Below are positions 1 through 7,896 of a stretch of DNA of 64,000 nt, piece by piece. Each line of letters starts with the position of its first letter. Position 1 is the first letter of the stretch. Both the position numbers and the translations under genes were made by a program. A model generated the notes under the pieces. The model was not told where the DNA came from, searched no databases, and saw only the letters and a list, made by a program, of their open reading frames with translations. The stretch comes from Rhodopirellula bahusiensis (GTDB lineage: Bacteria; Planctomycetota; Planctomycetia; Pirellulales; Pirellulaceae): the NCBI RefSeq assembly GCF_002727185.1, contig NZ_NIZW01000012.1, forward strand, positions 1-64,000. Reading direction: 5' to 3'.

Positions 1-85
1 GTTGCGTTTGAGTTGGTTGTGGTTAACCGTTAAACGCAGTGGTTCACGCGATGGTTTCTCTATTCAACAAGTTCTTGGTGAATAA

Positions 86-727
86 TGCGGGATCAATGAC
101 CTTCAAGAGAAAGATCGCTTCGATGTCTGTCTTGCCAATCCGCCCTTTGGTGGCAAGGAACGAAAGGAAGTCCAACAAAACTTCCCCATCAAAACTGGCG
201 AGACTGCTTTTTTGTTTCTCCAGCACTTCATCAAACGATTGAAGGCAGGCGGCAGGGCGGGCATCGTCATCAAGAACACGTTCCTAAGCAACAGTGACAA
301 CGCAAGCGTGAGCTTGCGAAAGCTATTGCTAGAGAGCTGCGATCTCCACACGGTTCTTGATTTACCGGGTGGCACCTTTACGGGTGCGGGAGTGAAGACG
401 GTGGTGTTGTTTTTCGAGAAGGGGAAACCAACGAAGAAGACCTGGTTCTATCAGTTGAACCTTGACCGCAACCTGGGCAAGACAAACCCTCTCAACGAGA
501 AAGACCTAGCCGAGTTTGTAAAGCTACAGAAAAAGAAAAAAGACAGTGACAACTCGTGGTCCGTGAAGTCTACGGATGTCGATCAAGCATCCTTCGATTT
601 GTCGGTAAAGAATCCGAATAGCGATGAGGAGGTAGTGCTACGAGAGCCAGAAGTGATTCTTGACGAGATTCAAACATTGGACGAAGAAGCTGCTGGAATC
701 CTTGAAACGATTCGAGGACTGGTATGA
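86..727 (+). pseudogene. hsdM: HsdM C-terminal part, 5' end missing or broken
   Basis: This is the C-terminal portion of a type I restriction-modification N6-adenine methyltransferase. The reading frame shows catalytic motif IV (NPPFG, bases about 137-151), then the KTGETAFLFLQHFIKRLKAGGRAGIV stretch family members share (split here as KTGETAFLFL and QHFIKRLKAGG), and the conserved GVKTVVLFFEKG segment. About 210 residues are present; family members are usually 450-600. The SAM-binding motif I and the HsdM N-terminal domain are absent. The same frame has a TAA stop at 83-85, and no ATG, GTG or TTG lies between it and motif IV; the first possible start (TTG at 212) is downstream of the catalytic motif. 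The other frames upstream do not read as HsdM either. So the gene is disrupted, frameshifted, or joined to foreign DNA near base 85. Its TGA overlaps the hsdS ATG, as in an operon. Confidence 0.7.
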
Positions 728-1953
728 GCGAAACACTTCACAAACCGCTTGCCTCTCTGTGCAGCCTCTTCACGGATGGAGATTGGATTGAATCGAAAGA
801 TCAATCGCCAAAAGGGATTCGACTTATCCAGACAGGAAACGTCGGCGTCGGAGAATTCAAGGATCGACGGGACAAGGCGAGATTTATCTCCAACGCGACA
901 TTTGCACGATTGAACTGCGAAGAAATCTTTGAAGGCGATTGCCTAATTTCGCGATTGCCGGACCCGTGTGGCAGGGCGTGTGTTATCCCTGATTGCGAAG
1001 ATCGGATGGTAACGGCAGTTGATTGCACAATTGCTCGCTTTGATTCGTCTGTGATGATCGTTGACTATTTCCGTTACTACTCACAATCACAGCCCTATCT
1101 TTCAGCAGTTGAAAGAGAATGCACAGGAGCAACGCGAAAGCGAATTAGCCGAAAGAATTTGGGTAAGGTAGAGGTTCCGGTCCCCCCTCTTCATGAGCAA
1201 AGGCGAATCGTTTCAATTCTCGATGAAGCATTGGGGGCGATTGGAAAGGCGAAAGAGAACACCGAAAGAAACTTGGCTAACGCCAAGGAATTGTTTGCCA
1301 GCTACCTTGATCGCGTTTTCACGCGACCAAATGAAGGATGGGAGGAAACAACGCTTGGAGAAGCTTGTGTACTAAAGAGTGGGACTACAGTCAACAAAGC
1401 ACTGGAAAAGAGTGTCGGAGATGTGCCGTATGTCAAAGTTGCCGACATGAACCATGAAGGCAATGAGTCAGAGATTGTTGGTTCGTCGCGTTATCTTCTC
1501 CAGTCTGACGTTAAGCCAAACTCTGTCTTTCCGGTAGGAACCACGATCTTTCCAAAACGGGGCGGAGCGATCTTGACGAACAAGAAACGTCTAACAAAGG
1601 TTCCCATTTGCTGTGACCTGAACATCATGGGCGTCATTCCTCCAGATAGTATCAATCCTCATTTTCTGTTCTTCTATTTTGTAAACGTTGACATGAGGGA
1701 ACTAGGAAGCGGCTCCACCATTCCTCAGATCAATAACTACGATATTGATCCACTGCCGATTTTTGTTCCAAGTCCGGAAGTTCAAAAGTCAACTGTGGAA
1801 AAACTGCTTTTGTTGCTTGCTGAAGTTGAGAAGCTGGAACATTGTTGCAAACAAAAGCTCTGGGCACTCAGCGAACTCAAACAGTCCATTCTGCAAAAAG
1901 CGTTCACCGGGCAACTCACTGCCAAATCGTCTGAACTAGAGTTGGTGCCGTGA
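724..1953 (+). CDS. hsdS: Type I restriction-modification specificity subunit
   Basis: HsdS recognises the bipartite DNA target for a type I restriction-modification complex (M2S for methylation, R2M2S for cleavage). The 409 residues show the usual two-fold layout: a first target-recognition domain (about 1-150), a conserved helical spacer with VPPLHEQRRIVSILDEAL, a second recognition domain (about 200-350), and a C-terminal spacer with ELKQSILQKAFTGQL, the typical family ending. The ATG overlaps the methylase stop (ATGA). The stop overlaps the GTG start of hsdR, so translation of the three genes is probably coupled. The length is normal and I see no frame break. The sequence specificity cannot be read from the protein. 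Confidence 0.93.
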   Translation: MSETLHKPLASLCSLFTDGDWIESKDQSPKGIRLIQTGNVGVGEFKDRRDKARFISNATFARLNCEEIFEGDCLISRLPDPCGRACVIPDCEDRMVTAVDCTIARFDSSVMIVDYFRYYSQSQPYLSAVERECTGATRKRISRKNLGKVEVPVPPLHEQRRIVSILDEALGAIGKAKENTERNLANAKELFASYLDRVFTRPNEGWEETTLGEACVLKSGTTVNKALEKSVGDVPYVKVADMNHEGNESEIVGSSRYLLQSDVKPNSVFPVGTTIFPKRGGAILTNKKRLTKVPICCDLNIMGVIPPDSINPHFLFFYFVNVDMRELGSGSTIPQINNYDIDPLPIFVPSPEVQKSTVEKLLLLLAEVEKLEHCCKQKLWALSELKQSILQKAFTGQLTAKSSELELVP

Positions 1954-4313
1954 ACGAATCCGAAACCAGAGCCGAACTGATCGACCCTGCCCTAGCTGCT
2001 GCTGGCTGGGGAAGCGTTGAAGACTCGTTGGTGCGTCGCGAGTACAAGATTACAGATGGCCGGATTCAACTTGGTGGGCGACGATCCAAGCGAATGATTG
2101 CCGACTACGTTCTGGTCTATCGTGGGATCAAGTTGGGAGTCATTGAGGCGAAGAGTGACGAGAAGGAAGCTGCCGACGGAGTGGGGCAGGCCAAAGAATA
2201 CGCGGGTAGGTTGGACGTTGAAACGACCTTTGCCACCAACGGCAAGACGATCTACCAAATCGGTATGAAGACTGGGACAGAGGGCACGGTAGACCGCTAT
2301 CCCACGCCGCAGGAACTTTGGGACAAGACGTTTGCCGAGTCAAATGAGTGGCGAGACAAGTTCAACCGCGAGCCGTTGAATCTGAGTGGTGGACTTTGGC
2401 AACCAAGGTACTACCAGGACAATGCGATCAATCGCGTGACGGGTGCGATAGCTGACGGTAAGCAACGTGTACTTCTGACGATGGCTACGGGGACGGGCAA
2501 GACAGCGGTTGCCTTCGAGATCGCATGGAAGTTGTTTCAAACGCGGTGGAACCTCAAGAGAGATGGATCAAGACGCCCTCGCATTTTGTTCTTAGCGGAC
2601 CGCAATATTCTTGCCGATCAAGCGTTCAATGCGTTCTCCGCATTCCCAGAAGATGCACTGGTACGGATTCGACCAGATGAGATCGGCAAGCGAGGACGAG
2701 TGCCGACCAATGGCAGTATCTTCTTTACGATCTTCCAGAGCTTCATGAGTGGGCCAGATGAAACGCCCTACTTTGGAGACTACCCGAAAGACTACTTTGA
2801 CCTAGTCATCATTGACGAATGCCACCGGGGCGGAGCATCTGACGAGAGTTCATGGCGTGACATTCTCGAATACTTCTCCCCCGCTGTTCAGATTGGATTG
2901 ACCGCAACCCCCAAACGCAAGAACAACGTCGATACCTATTCGTACTTTGGCGAGCCGGTCTACACGTACTCTCTAAAAGATGGGATCAACGATGGGTTTC
3001 TAACCCCGTTCCGAGTTAAGCGGATCAAGACCACGCTGGACGAATACGTTTACTCACCCGATGACAAGATCATTCAGGGCCAAGTCGAGAACAACAAGCA
3101 ATATAAAGAAGAAGATTTCAATAGGGTGATTGAGATCGTTGAGCGGGAGGCGTACCGGGTGAAGATTTATTTGGAGCAAGCAGACCAAAAGCAAAAAGCG
3201 ATTGTGTTTTGTAAGACTCAGCTTCACGCCGGAATTGTGAGAGACCTCATTAATCAGATGAAGGACAGCGACGATCTGAACTATTGCTGCCGAGTGACGG
3301 CAGACGATGGGGCGATTGGAGAACAGCACTTACGCGACTTCCAGGACAACGAGAAGACAATCCCTACAATCCTGACGACGTCTCAGAAGCTATCCACGGG
3401 TGTAGATGCAAGGAATGTGCGAAACATTGTTTTGATGCGACCTGTGAACGACATGATTGAGTTCAAACAGATCGTTGGACGCGGTACACGGATGTTCGAC
3501 GGGAAGGACTACTTCACGATCTACGACTTCGTGAATATCTTCGATCACTTTGCCGATCCTGAATGGGATGGCGACCCCGTTGACCCTGACGAGTGTGAAA
3601 TATGCGGGCAATATCCCTGCATTTGCGAGAAGCCACCGAAGGTTTGCAAAAAGTGCGGGCAATCTCCTTGCGTTTGTGTGAAAGATCCTTGCCCCGAGTG
3701 CGGGCAACGTCCTTGTCAGTGCATCAAGAAAGTGAAGATTGAGCTTGGTAAAGGAAAAAGTCTCCAAATCAACCACATGACAGAGACTTCGTTCTGGGGA
3801 CCAGACGGGCAACCAGTCACATCGGAACAGTTCATTCAACAACTCTTCGGAAAACTGCCTGACTTCTACAGCACGGAACAAGAGCTAAGAGATACTTGGT
3901 CCGATCCATCTACCCGAAAGGTTCTGCTAGACCGACTGGATGAGGCAGGATACGGCATCGACGCATTAAACACGTTGCGAGAGCTAGTGGCCGATCCAGA
4001 CAGCGACCTGTTCGACGTGTTGGAGTACGTTTCGTTTGAAGTATCGCCCATTACGCGGGCAGAGCGAGTAGCTGCCGCAGAACCCAATATTTACGAAGGG
4101 CTTTCTCAAGAACAGAGAGAGTTTGTCGAGTTTGTCCTATCGCGTTACATCGAATCGGGCACCGAAGTCTTGGATCGTGAAGTTCTGCCCGAGTTGTTGA
4201 AGCTGAAATACGAAGCGATTGAAGACGCGATTTCTGTGCTAGGTAGTGCCGATGAGATCACCAGCACCTTCGTGGGCTTTCAGAAGTCTCTCTACGCGGT
4301 TCTAGCTGGTTAA
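1950..4313 (+). CDS. hsdR: Type I restriction enzyme R subunit (EcoEI-like) with Cys-rich insert
   Basis: The motor and nuclease subunit of the type I system, 787 residues, starting at a GTG that overlaps the hsdS stop. The N-terminal PD-(D/E)xK nuclease is visible as D52, E66-A-K68 and a Q80xxxY84 motif. The superfamily 2 translocase follows: Walker A ATGTGKT at 179-185, DECH box at 289-292, motif III LTATP, and the GRGTRMF motif VI near residue 510. Residues 549-591 carry 12 cysteines in three copies of C-x2-C-G-Q-x-P-C-x-C, which suggests metal binding; I do not know this as a standard part of HsdR. The C-terminal 190 residues resemble the EcoEI-type R C-terminal domain. The gene looks intact, so restriction would be unbalanced if the methylase is really dead. 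Confidence 0.93.
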   Translation: MNESETRAELIDPALAAAGWGSVEDSLVRREYKITDGRIQLGGRRSKRMIADYVLVYRGIKLGVIEAKSDEKEAADGVGQAKEYAGRLDVETTFATNGKTIYQIGMKTGTEGTVDRYPTPQELWDKTFAESNEWRDKFNREPLNLSGGLWQPRYYQDNAINRVTGAIADGKQRVLLTMATGTGKTAVAFEIAWKLFQTRWNLKRDGSRRPRILFLADRNILADQAFNAFSAFPEDALVRIRPDEIGKRGRVPTNGSIFFTIFQSFMSGPDETPYFGDYPKDYFDLVIIDECHRGGASDESSWRDILEYFSPAVQIGLTATPKRKNNVDTYSYFGEPVYTYSLKDGINDGFLTPFRVKRIKTTLDEYVYSPDDKIIQGQVENNKQYKEEDFNRVIEIVEREAYRVKIYLEQADQKQKAIVFCKTQLHAGIVRDLINQMKDSDDLNYCCRVTADDGAIGEQHLRDFQDNEKTIPTILTTSQKLSTGVDARNVRNIVLMRPVNDMIEFKQIVGRGTRMFDGKDYFTIYDFVNIFDHFADPEWDGDPVDPDECEICGQYPCICEKPPKVCKKCGQSPCVCVKDPCPECGQRPCQCIKKVKIELGKGKSLQINHMTETSFWGPDGQPVTSEQFIQQLFGKLPDFYSTEQELRDTWSDPSTRKVLLDRLDEAGYGIDALNTLRELVADPDSDLFDVLEYVSFEVSPITRAERVAAAEPNIYEGLSQEQREFVEFVLSRYIESGTEVLDREVLPELLKLKYEAIEDAISVLGSADEITSTFVGFQKSLYAVLAG

Positions 4314-4336
4314 TTCAGCCAGGTGCCTGTGTCTTA

Positions 4337-4360
4337 CCCGTCGTTCTTGGCGGGCTGTTT
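4337..4360 (+). terminator. Possible hsdR terminator
   Basis: A 6-bp stem (4337-4342 with 4349-4354, one G-T pair, hexanucleotide loop) is followed by CTGTTTT, 23 bases after the hsdR stop. The T tract is short, so this is a weak call. Confidence 0.4.
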
Positions 4361-4452
4361 TGGCGTTAAACGGGAGTTTGCCCAAAAGATGTGTATAGAT
4401 AAGTAGAGCACCTTTGCTCACTCATTTACTCAGCATTCAAGGGAGAAACCAA

Positions 4453-4695
4453 ATGCGACATCAAACGTTTAAGAGAATAGAAAAGGCTTGGCGAAATAGG
4501 CCAACAGACCACGAATTTGAAAGCTGGGAACAGTTCCTAGAAGTGCTTTCCAGCCTTGGTGAAGTTGACGGTGACGGCAGCGACTTCCACTACTGTCCAC
4601 GATGGGCGGAAGAACCGCTTGGGCCGGATAACATCAAGCTAGTTGAAGTTGTCACTGACGGCTGCTGGGACAAAGTTTTGCACCCAGCGATATAG
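4453..4695 (+). CDS. Small protein of unknown function (HNH-endonuclease-like remnant?)
   Basis: An 80-residue protein. The start at 4453 is chosen over an upstream in-frame ATG at 4414 because a purine-rich ribosome site (aagggagaa) lies 5-12 bases before it. The segment ESWEQFLEVLSSLG followed by a short acidic stretch and LGPDNIKLVE is reminiscent of the small module found in phage HNH-type proteins (SWExFLxxxG ... Y.P.N.RW), but the basic and histidine catalytic residues are not evident. I do not recognise a family with confidence. It lies between hsdR and a small gene with a strong Shine-Dalgarno site, in the same direction, so it is probably island cargo. Confidence 0.6.
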   Translation: MRHQTFKRIEKAWRNRPTDHEFESWEQFLEVLSSLGEVDGDGSDFHYCPRWAEEPLGPDNIKLVEVVTDGCWDKVLHPAI

Positions 4696-4711
4696 GGCAC
4701 GGAGGATTTAG

Positions 4712-4975
4712 ATGATTAAGACAGACGCAATACGCGAGACGGCAAAAGACCACCTGCATTGGACGAACCAACAGATCAAAGAAGAGGTGAAGCGAAAGCA
4801 TGGGCTAATCGTTTCAAGTTCGGCCATTATCAACGTGATTGGATCACATCGGAGACGAATGCGGGATGCCTCCTTGTCGATCAACCTTCTTGGTGAGGCA
4901 AGGAAGTTCTTGAAAATGGTCGGTAGCTTCGAGCAGGCCAGGAACTTGCTTGCATTGGCTGAGACAGAAAGTTAG
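4712..4975 (+). CDS. Small putative DNA-binding protein, unknown family
   Basis: An 87-residue basic protein with a very good ribosome site (GGAGGA at 4701-4706, six bases before the ATG). Residues about 14-45 (LHWTNQQIKEEVKRKHGL then VSSSAIINVIG) have the spacing of a helix-turn-helix: a short helix, a turn and a second helix. The SHRRRMR stretch that follows would favour DNA contact. It starts 16 bases after the preceding small gene, so the two are likely co-transcribed. A regulator of the polymerase-like gene downstream is a reasonable guess but is not shown by the sequence. Confidence 0.65.
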   Translation: MIKTDAIRETAKDHLHWTNQQIKEEVKRKHGLIVSSSAIINVIGSHRRRMRDASLSINLLGEARKFLKMVGSFEQARNLLALAETES

Positions 4976-5046
4976 CAAGGCTGGAAAAAATGAACGGTGA
5001 ATGAGGTTTAGACTGAGGGAAATGTATTTATTGCAAGGGTAGGACT

Positions 5047-6426
5047 ATGAAATTGAAAAGGAAACTACAAGAGATAGACGAGCTGTGTGACGACTATCTT
5101 GCCGGGACGATTCTCTTCGTGCCGGAAGATCTGAAAGACCGACTCGAAAACGAGAAGCTAGATCGACGGCGACGCGAAGGCTATTACTTGACTTGGTCTG
5201 TCATTCGGAATGGATACTTTGAGACCGATGAGTCGTCGTGGCGATACATCCATGGTGACAACTTCGAGAAAATTGGAAGCAATGGCACTATGCCCCATGA
5301 TGCCAAAGCATGGCTAGAAAAGAACGGCTTTATCAAGTGGGATCAAAGTTATGTTGCCGAGAATATCGCAACAGGCAAAAACGAAGCACGCCCCCAGAGA
5401 TACCGAGTTCACGACTGGGGCAAGACTACGGTCAAGCGGCTTGAGTCGAAGAATGTGATATCAGCACTGGTCCGAAATAAGCCAGTTGAACCCGAGCTTC
5501 AATACTCGCAGCATCAACTCGACTTGCTCACACCAGACGTTGGGCATCTCAAGCATATCATGCGAGAGGTTTTGATCTGCAATTGGCAGGGAGTTGACAT
5601 TCGCAACGCTGTTGAGAGGGAGTTTTTGTTCGATCAGATAGAAAAAAGTGGAAATTCAGCAGAAAAAAAAGGAAAACCAGGAGAATATAGAACCGCTACT
5701 TTCAACTTTTCGAGTTCGCTGGACGATTGGCGTGACAGTTCTGTTCAGACCTTCGGCCTTCCAGTGTTGAAGTTGTTGAATCGTCGAGGCATAGTAAAAA
5801 GAGGAAATAGTGTTAGGCGTTTGTTCTCACCCCTTACGAGTTTGATGAGGGAGTTTCGACAAGGTTTTTTCTACGCGGGGCAACCTTGGGTAAACTGCGA
5901 CCTGATTTGTTCTCAGCCCACCTTACTAAGCTACCAATGTGGAAACACTCAGTTCACTGCTGACTGTTTGGACAACAGCTTCTATAACAAGATCGCAGAG
6001 TCCCTCAACGTCAGCCGAGATGAAGCAAAGAGGGCGTACTGTGCTTTCGCCTACGGCCCCAATCGCACTCCGAAATCGAGAAACAAGCCAGCGTTGGCGG
6101 TTCAGCACTTTATGAAGGAAACGTATAAAAGTGCACATGACCATATATGGAACTGCAAGCGAGGAGATCACCGAAGGTTTATTCGCTCACTGCAAGACCG
6201 AGAAGCCACAATCTTCATTGACGATATCTACGCTGAGCTAAGAAGGCGACGGTTGCCCGTTCTATCGATCCACGATTCGGTTATCACCACTGCTAAAAAC
6301 GAAGAAGAGGTTTTAAGCGTAATCAAAAGCAAGTTAAAGAAAGAAGGAATAGAGCAGCAGGTAAAAGTGGAGAGAAAGAGGAGACAACAGGAAACAGAAT
6401 CTAACGACAGAGGAAGACATATATGA
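5047..6426 (+). CDS. Divergent family A / T7-like polymerase palm protein (putative)
   Basis: A 459-residue protein of no family I can name, but with three motifs in the order and style of family A DNA polymerases and T7-type RNA polymerases. Motif A is VNCDLICSQPTLLSY, with candidate catalytic Asp285. Motif B is SRDEAKRAYCAFAYG at 323-337, close in pattern to the O-helix motif RDxAK...F.YG of phage T7 DNA polymerase, with Lys328 and Tyr336. Motif C is LSIHDSV at 406-412, with Asp410; HDS is the form in T7-like RNA polymerases, HDE in DNA polymerases. A SLQDREATIF segment at 381-390 sits where family A enzymes have QGxAAD. The N-terminal 270 residues show no exonuclease or primase motif I can see. 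The coding strand is A-rich compared with its chromosomal neighbours. A mobile-element replication or priming enzyme is my inference; polymerase activity is not proven. Confidence 0.6.
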   Translation: MKLKRKLQEIDELCDDYLAGTILFVPEDLKDRLENEKLDRRRREGYYLTWSVIRNGYFETDESSWRYIHGDNFEKIGSNGTMPHDAKAWLEKNGFIKWDQSYVAENIATGKNEARPQRYRVHDWGKTTVKRLESKNVISALVRNKPVEPELQYSQHQLDLLTPDVGHLKHIMREVLICNWQGVDIRNAVEREFLFDQIEKSGNSAEKKGKPGEYRTATFNFSSSLDDWRDSSVQTFGLPVLKLLNRRGIVKRGNSVRRLFSPLTSLMREFRQGFFYAGQPWVNCDLICSQPTLLSYQCGNTQFTADCLDNSFYNKIAESLNVSRDEAKRAYCAFAYGPNRTPKSRNKPALAVQHFMKETYKSAHDHIWNCKRGDHRRFIRSLQDREATIFIDDIYAELRRRRLPVLSIHDSVITTAKNEEEVLSVIKSKLKKEGIEQQVKVERKRRQQETESNDRGRHI

Positions 6427-6903
6427 TGGGCGAATTTTCGACCAAGCATTTGTACGGAATGAACTTGTCCTGAGTTCTTCCGCCTGACTTCCCAGCGGCG
6501 TCTCAACCACCCCGCCCCAAATCAGGGGACGGCGGTACTCTGTTTTTGAAGATAAAACCCCACCCCCCTTCGCACCCCAATCTCTCTTCTTTAACTTGCC
6601 CAAATCCTGGGCACACAACTATGGACTCGGAGAGCCGTTACGCGAATCGCTTTATCGACGAAGCAAACGGTGACCGGTGACCAAGACAACAGCACGCTTC
6701 AAAAAGAGATTGAAAAAGAGCGAAACCTGTTGTAACCTTCGATGACTGGCAGTGCCTTCCAATCAGTTGACAAAAAGTCCGGCAACGTGGCTAAAACGCG
6801 TAAAATCGTAGATTCAAATACACCCGCCGGGTGTATTGGTCAGACACTGGTTCGGTGCTAGCCAAATCAGTGCATTCGTTTGCCTATTTGGAGCGTCTCG
6901 AAC
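6427..6903. other. Non-coding island boundary region
   Basis: About 480 bases without a credible gene between the polymerase-like gene and the first chromosomal-looking gene. It holds a GC-rich hairpin (6512-6532) with a short T run a few bases later, a tandem GGTGACC GGTGACC (6669-6682), a loose promoter-like TTGACA (6767-6772) with TAAAAC 19 bases on, and a perfect inverted repeat (6817-6837). I see no tRNA or integrase gene here. Confidence 0.6.
6817..6837. promoter_or_regulatory. Perfect 10-bp inverted repeat, operator-like
   Basis: AATACACCCG, one central C, then its exact reverse complement CGGGTGTATT. It lies 67 bases upstream of the ATG at 6904 and about 20 bases after a weak -10-like element. 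There is no T run, so it is not a terminator. A dimeric regulator site or a recombination site would both fit. Confidence 0.55.
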
Positions 6904-7833
6904 ATGCGACCATCGATTTTTGCTAGCGGCTTTCTCTTTGCCGTTCTCTCGCTTCAGATGGGCGACTCACCCAGGTCATCGGCGGATGAGCCTACTGCTC
7001 GTGCAGACGTGGTCGAATTGCTGGACGGGGCGGACTCTGCCGAGGCAGCCCTGAAAGCGATGGTGGCCGCCTCCAACGCCGGGGACGATCAGGCAGCAAT
7101 GCTGTTGGTGGACCCTGCCATTCGTCCCTTGTTGCTCCCCAGCATTGCCATCGAGCGATACGCCATTGATTCTTACTTCTTAGAAACGAGGGCGTTCGGA
7201 GAGGACAAAAAATTCCGCGGAGGACAGCTATTCCATTTCACACTCCGAGATCTTGTTCGCATCCGAAGCATCAAACAGTTGGAAAAGCGATTGGTTGATG
7301 ACAAACGCGTTGTGTTCACGGTACTCACGACTGAGAAGAGCTACCATGAGGAAAAGCACATTCACAACGTGCGATCTTTCCTAGCGATCCAACGTTCGGA
7401 TCGTTGGTATCTGTTTCGCCCATTCGGAGAACTGACAAATCTCCTTTGCGGAATCGATCCTTGGCAAGATACAAACGAGCCGGTGAAACTATTGCAAGTC
7501 CACCAGTCGGACGACGAACATTCGAATCGTAAAAATGCCGATTACGAATTGGAGTATCGACTGCCCATCGAACTCATCCACGAACACTTGGTGGAAGCAG
7601 CATCCGCCCCTGAAATCAAAGGGGCCAATCAATTGGCAAGCAGATTGCAACGCCACTACGACAGCATCGTCAACCGAGCGAAGCGAGGCGACTACCAAAG
7701 TCGACGTGAACTCAAAGACGCGATGGATCCGATCGAAGATTGGGCTGACATACTCTCAGGAACAACCGCTTCACTGGCCCCGGGCTTGCTCGAATTTGCG
7801 AAGAAGCATGGGCTCAAGCCAGAGCCGAATTGA
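6904..7833 (+). CDS. Secreted protein of unknown function
   Basis: A 309-residue protein with an N-terminal signal peptide (MRPSIFASGFLFAVLSLQM, then polar residues with a probable cleavage near RSSADE). I chose the ATG at 6904 rather than the in-frame TTG at 6880 because the hydrophobic core then begins close to the start. Residues about 40-175 (AEAALKAMVAASNAGDDQAAM, then LVRIRSIKQLEKRLVDDKRV) resemble secreted proteins that carry an NTF2-like or DUF4878-like fold, but the match is only a pattern impression. It is flanked by the inverted repeat upstream and a convergent gene downstream. Confidence 0.75.
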   Translation: MRPSIFASGFLFAVLSLQMGDSPRSSADEPTARADVVELLDGADSAEAALKAMVAASNAGDDQAAMLLVDPAIRPLLLPSIAIERYAIDSYFLETRAFGEDKKFRGGQLFHFTLRDLVRIRSIKQLEKRLVDDKRVVFTVLTTEKSYHEEKHIHNVRSFLAIQRSDRWYLFRPFGELTNLLCGIDPWQDTNEPVKLLQVHQSDDEHSNRKNADYELEYRLPIELIHEHLVEAASAPEIKGANQLASRLQRHYDSIVNRAKRGDYQSRRELKDAMDPIEDWADILSGTTASLAPGLLEFAKKHGLKPEPN

Positions 7834-7896
7834 AGGCGCGCCTAAGAACGAAGACGACAATTCTTCTTGGAAGACGTTTCAACTGTTGCCGCTAGT

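Noticed and set aside
1-85. GTTAACC/CGTTAAAC-like words suggested an integron attC site or the 3' end of a group II intron.
   Set aside because: I could not find the paired inner boxes of attC or the domain V stem of an intron in the bases available.
4387-4397. AGATGTGTATA resembles the end of the Tn5 mosaic end used in sequencing adaptors.
   Set aside because: Only 11 bases match and the following bases differ; there is no second end and the downstream sequence reads as normal genes. Probably chance.
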